Source of the DNA: Blakeslea trispora
Taxonomy: Eukaryota > Mucoromycota > Mucoromycetes > Mucorales > Choanephoraceae
Reading direction: 5' to 3'
Length of the DNA: 64,000 bases
Assembly (NCBI GenBank): GCA_025331445.1
Contig: JAIWNE010000020.1
Location: 310,001 to 374,000 of the forward strand
Both the position numbers and the translations under genes were made by a program. Of this stretch, positions 63,475-64,000 are shown one piece after another; positions within the stretch are counted from its first letter, which is position 1, and each line of letters opens with the position of its first letter. The notes beneath the pieces are model-generated. The model saw only the letters and a program-made list of their open reading frames with translations. It ran no database searches and was not told where the DNA came from.

Positions 63475-64000
63475 TTAAGCAGTACCGGCAAGTTCGTTCT
63501 TACCAATAATGTGGACCTTGAAACCGATCTTGCGCATTTCAGCGGCATCCAACAACAGACGACCATCGAACAAGAAAGCAGGCTTGTGCATATTGTCGTA
63601 GATCTTTTGGTAATCAAGGTTTTCAGACTTGAATTCATCCCATTCAGTAACAATGACAACAGCATCAGCACCTTGAGCAGCTTCATAGGCACTAGAGCAG
63701 ATAGTGATGCTCTTTTCAACTTGCTTACGGTTGTCAACTACACCAGGTTCAGTCAAGTCCATGTAGATTTGTTCGTGTTCGACCTTGGGATCATAGATGG
63801 CAACATGAGCATTTTCTTGAATGAAGTCCTTGATCAAGGTAATGGCAGCAGATTCACGGGTATCACCAGTATCCTTCTTGAATGCGAAACCGAGAACGGC
63901 GATACGCTTATTAGTGATGGTGTTGAAGAGAGTAGAAATGATCTTCTTGACGAAACGCTTCTTTTGGTATTCGTTCAAGGTGTATACTTGCTTCCAGTAT
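63475..64000 (-). CDS. UGD1: UDP-glucose 6-dehydrogenase, C-terminal part
   Basis: The gene runs off the right edge; only the last ~175 codons are present, without introns, ending at the stop 63477-63475. UGDH oxidises UDP-glucose to UDP-glucuronate with two NAD+, for cell-wall glucuronans and related polymers. The visible part is the C-terminal UDP-binding domain: NEYQKKRF, then KRIAVLGFAFKKDTGDTRES, in which the conserved FKKDTGDTR-ES block marks the family. After it come AHVAIYDPKV and AVVIVTEWDEFKS, then KPAFLFDGRLLLD, typical of the domain end. Mucoralean walls are rich in glucuronic acid, which fits. Codon use suggests strong expression. Confidence 0.95.
   Translation of the reverse strand, partial: YWKQVYTLNEYQKKRFVKKIISTLFNTITNKRIAVLGFAFKKDTGDTRESAAITLIKDFIQENAHVAIYDPKVEHEQIYMDLTEPGVVDNRKQVEKSITICSSAYEAAQGADAVVIVTEWDEFKSENLDYQKIYDNMHKPAFLFDGRLLLDAAEMRKIGFKVHIIGKNELAGTA

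Noticed and set aside
63339..63737. Second minus-strand frame overlapping the UGDH end
   Set aside because: It is out of frame with the conserved UGDH C-terminal domain and has no motif of its own.

Overview
The window looks like a chromosome fragment from an early-diverging fungus, most probably Mucoromycota. That is inferred from many short GT-AG introns (about 50-85 bp), AT-rich spacers full of poly-T/poly-A tracts, and fungal protein families (Src1/Heh, Zds1-type, Mrx15-like, Apd1-like, Zn2Cys6 and C2H2 regulators). I cannot name the species. All splice models were built by hand from reading-frame continuity and splice signals.

Layout. 1-18.6 kb is dense: an inner nuclear membrane protein (cut at the left edge), eIF5B, an F-BAR/RhoGAP protein, a polyQ C2H2 regulator, Sof1/DCAF13, a possible Mediator subunit, and a convergent Mrx15-like mitochondrial protein. 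19.4-26.9 kb holds three minus-strand genes: a two-finger C2H2 protein, an RBM39/CAPER-type splicing factor and an IGHMBP2/Hcs1-type SF1 helicase. 27-31.7 kb is gene-poor, with an 88-bp-arm inverted repeat, a decayed Tc1/mariner transposase, and a spaced CCAATT array in front of the next gene. 31.9-46 kb carries a Zds1-like protein, an O-fucosyltransferase-like protein, the ribosome-biogenesis AAA ATPase Afg2/Drg1, a Zn2Cys6 activator and a short-chain dehydrogenase. 47-50.4 kb has a RING protein facing an HMG-box protein. 50.4-57.2 kb is a second gene-poor stretch with a TIR element (MITE) and two open relics. 57.2-64 kb has an Apd1-like thioredoxin-fold Fe-S protein, a secreted subtilisin-like protease and the C-terminus of UDP-glucose dehydrogenase (cut at the right edge).

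The genes are mostly housekeeping (translation, ribosome assembly, splicing, helicase, nuclear envelope) plus regulators; no dedicated operon-like or defence cluster is visible. The most unusual feature is a probable 2-nucleotide exon inside the Walker A motif of the SF1 helicase. Others are the large near-perfect hairpin, a 44-bp perfect palindrome, a GC-AG intron beside a zinc cluster, and stopless 3n introns in several genes.
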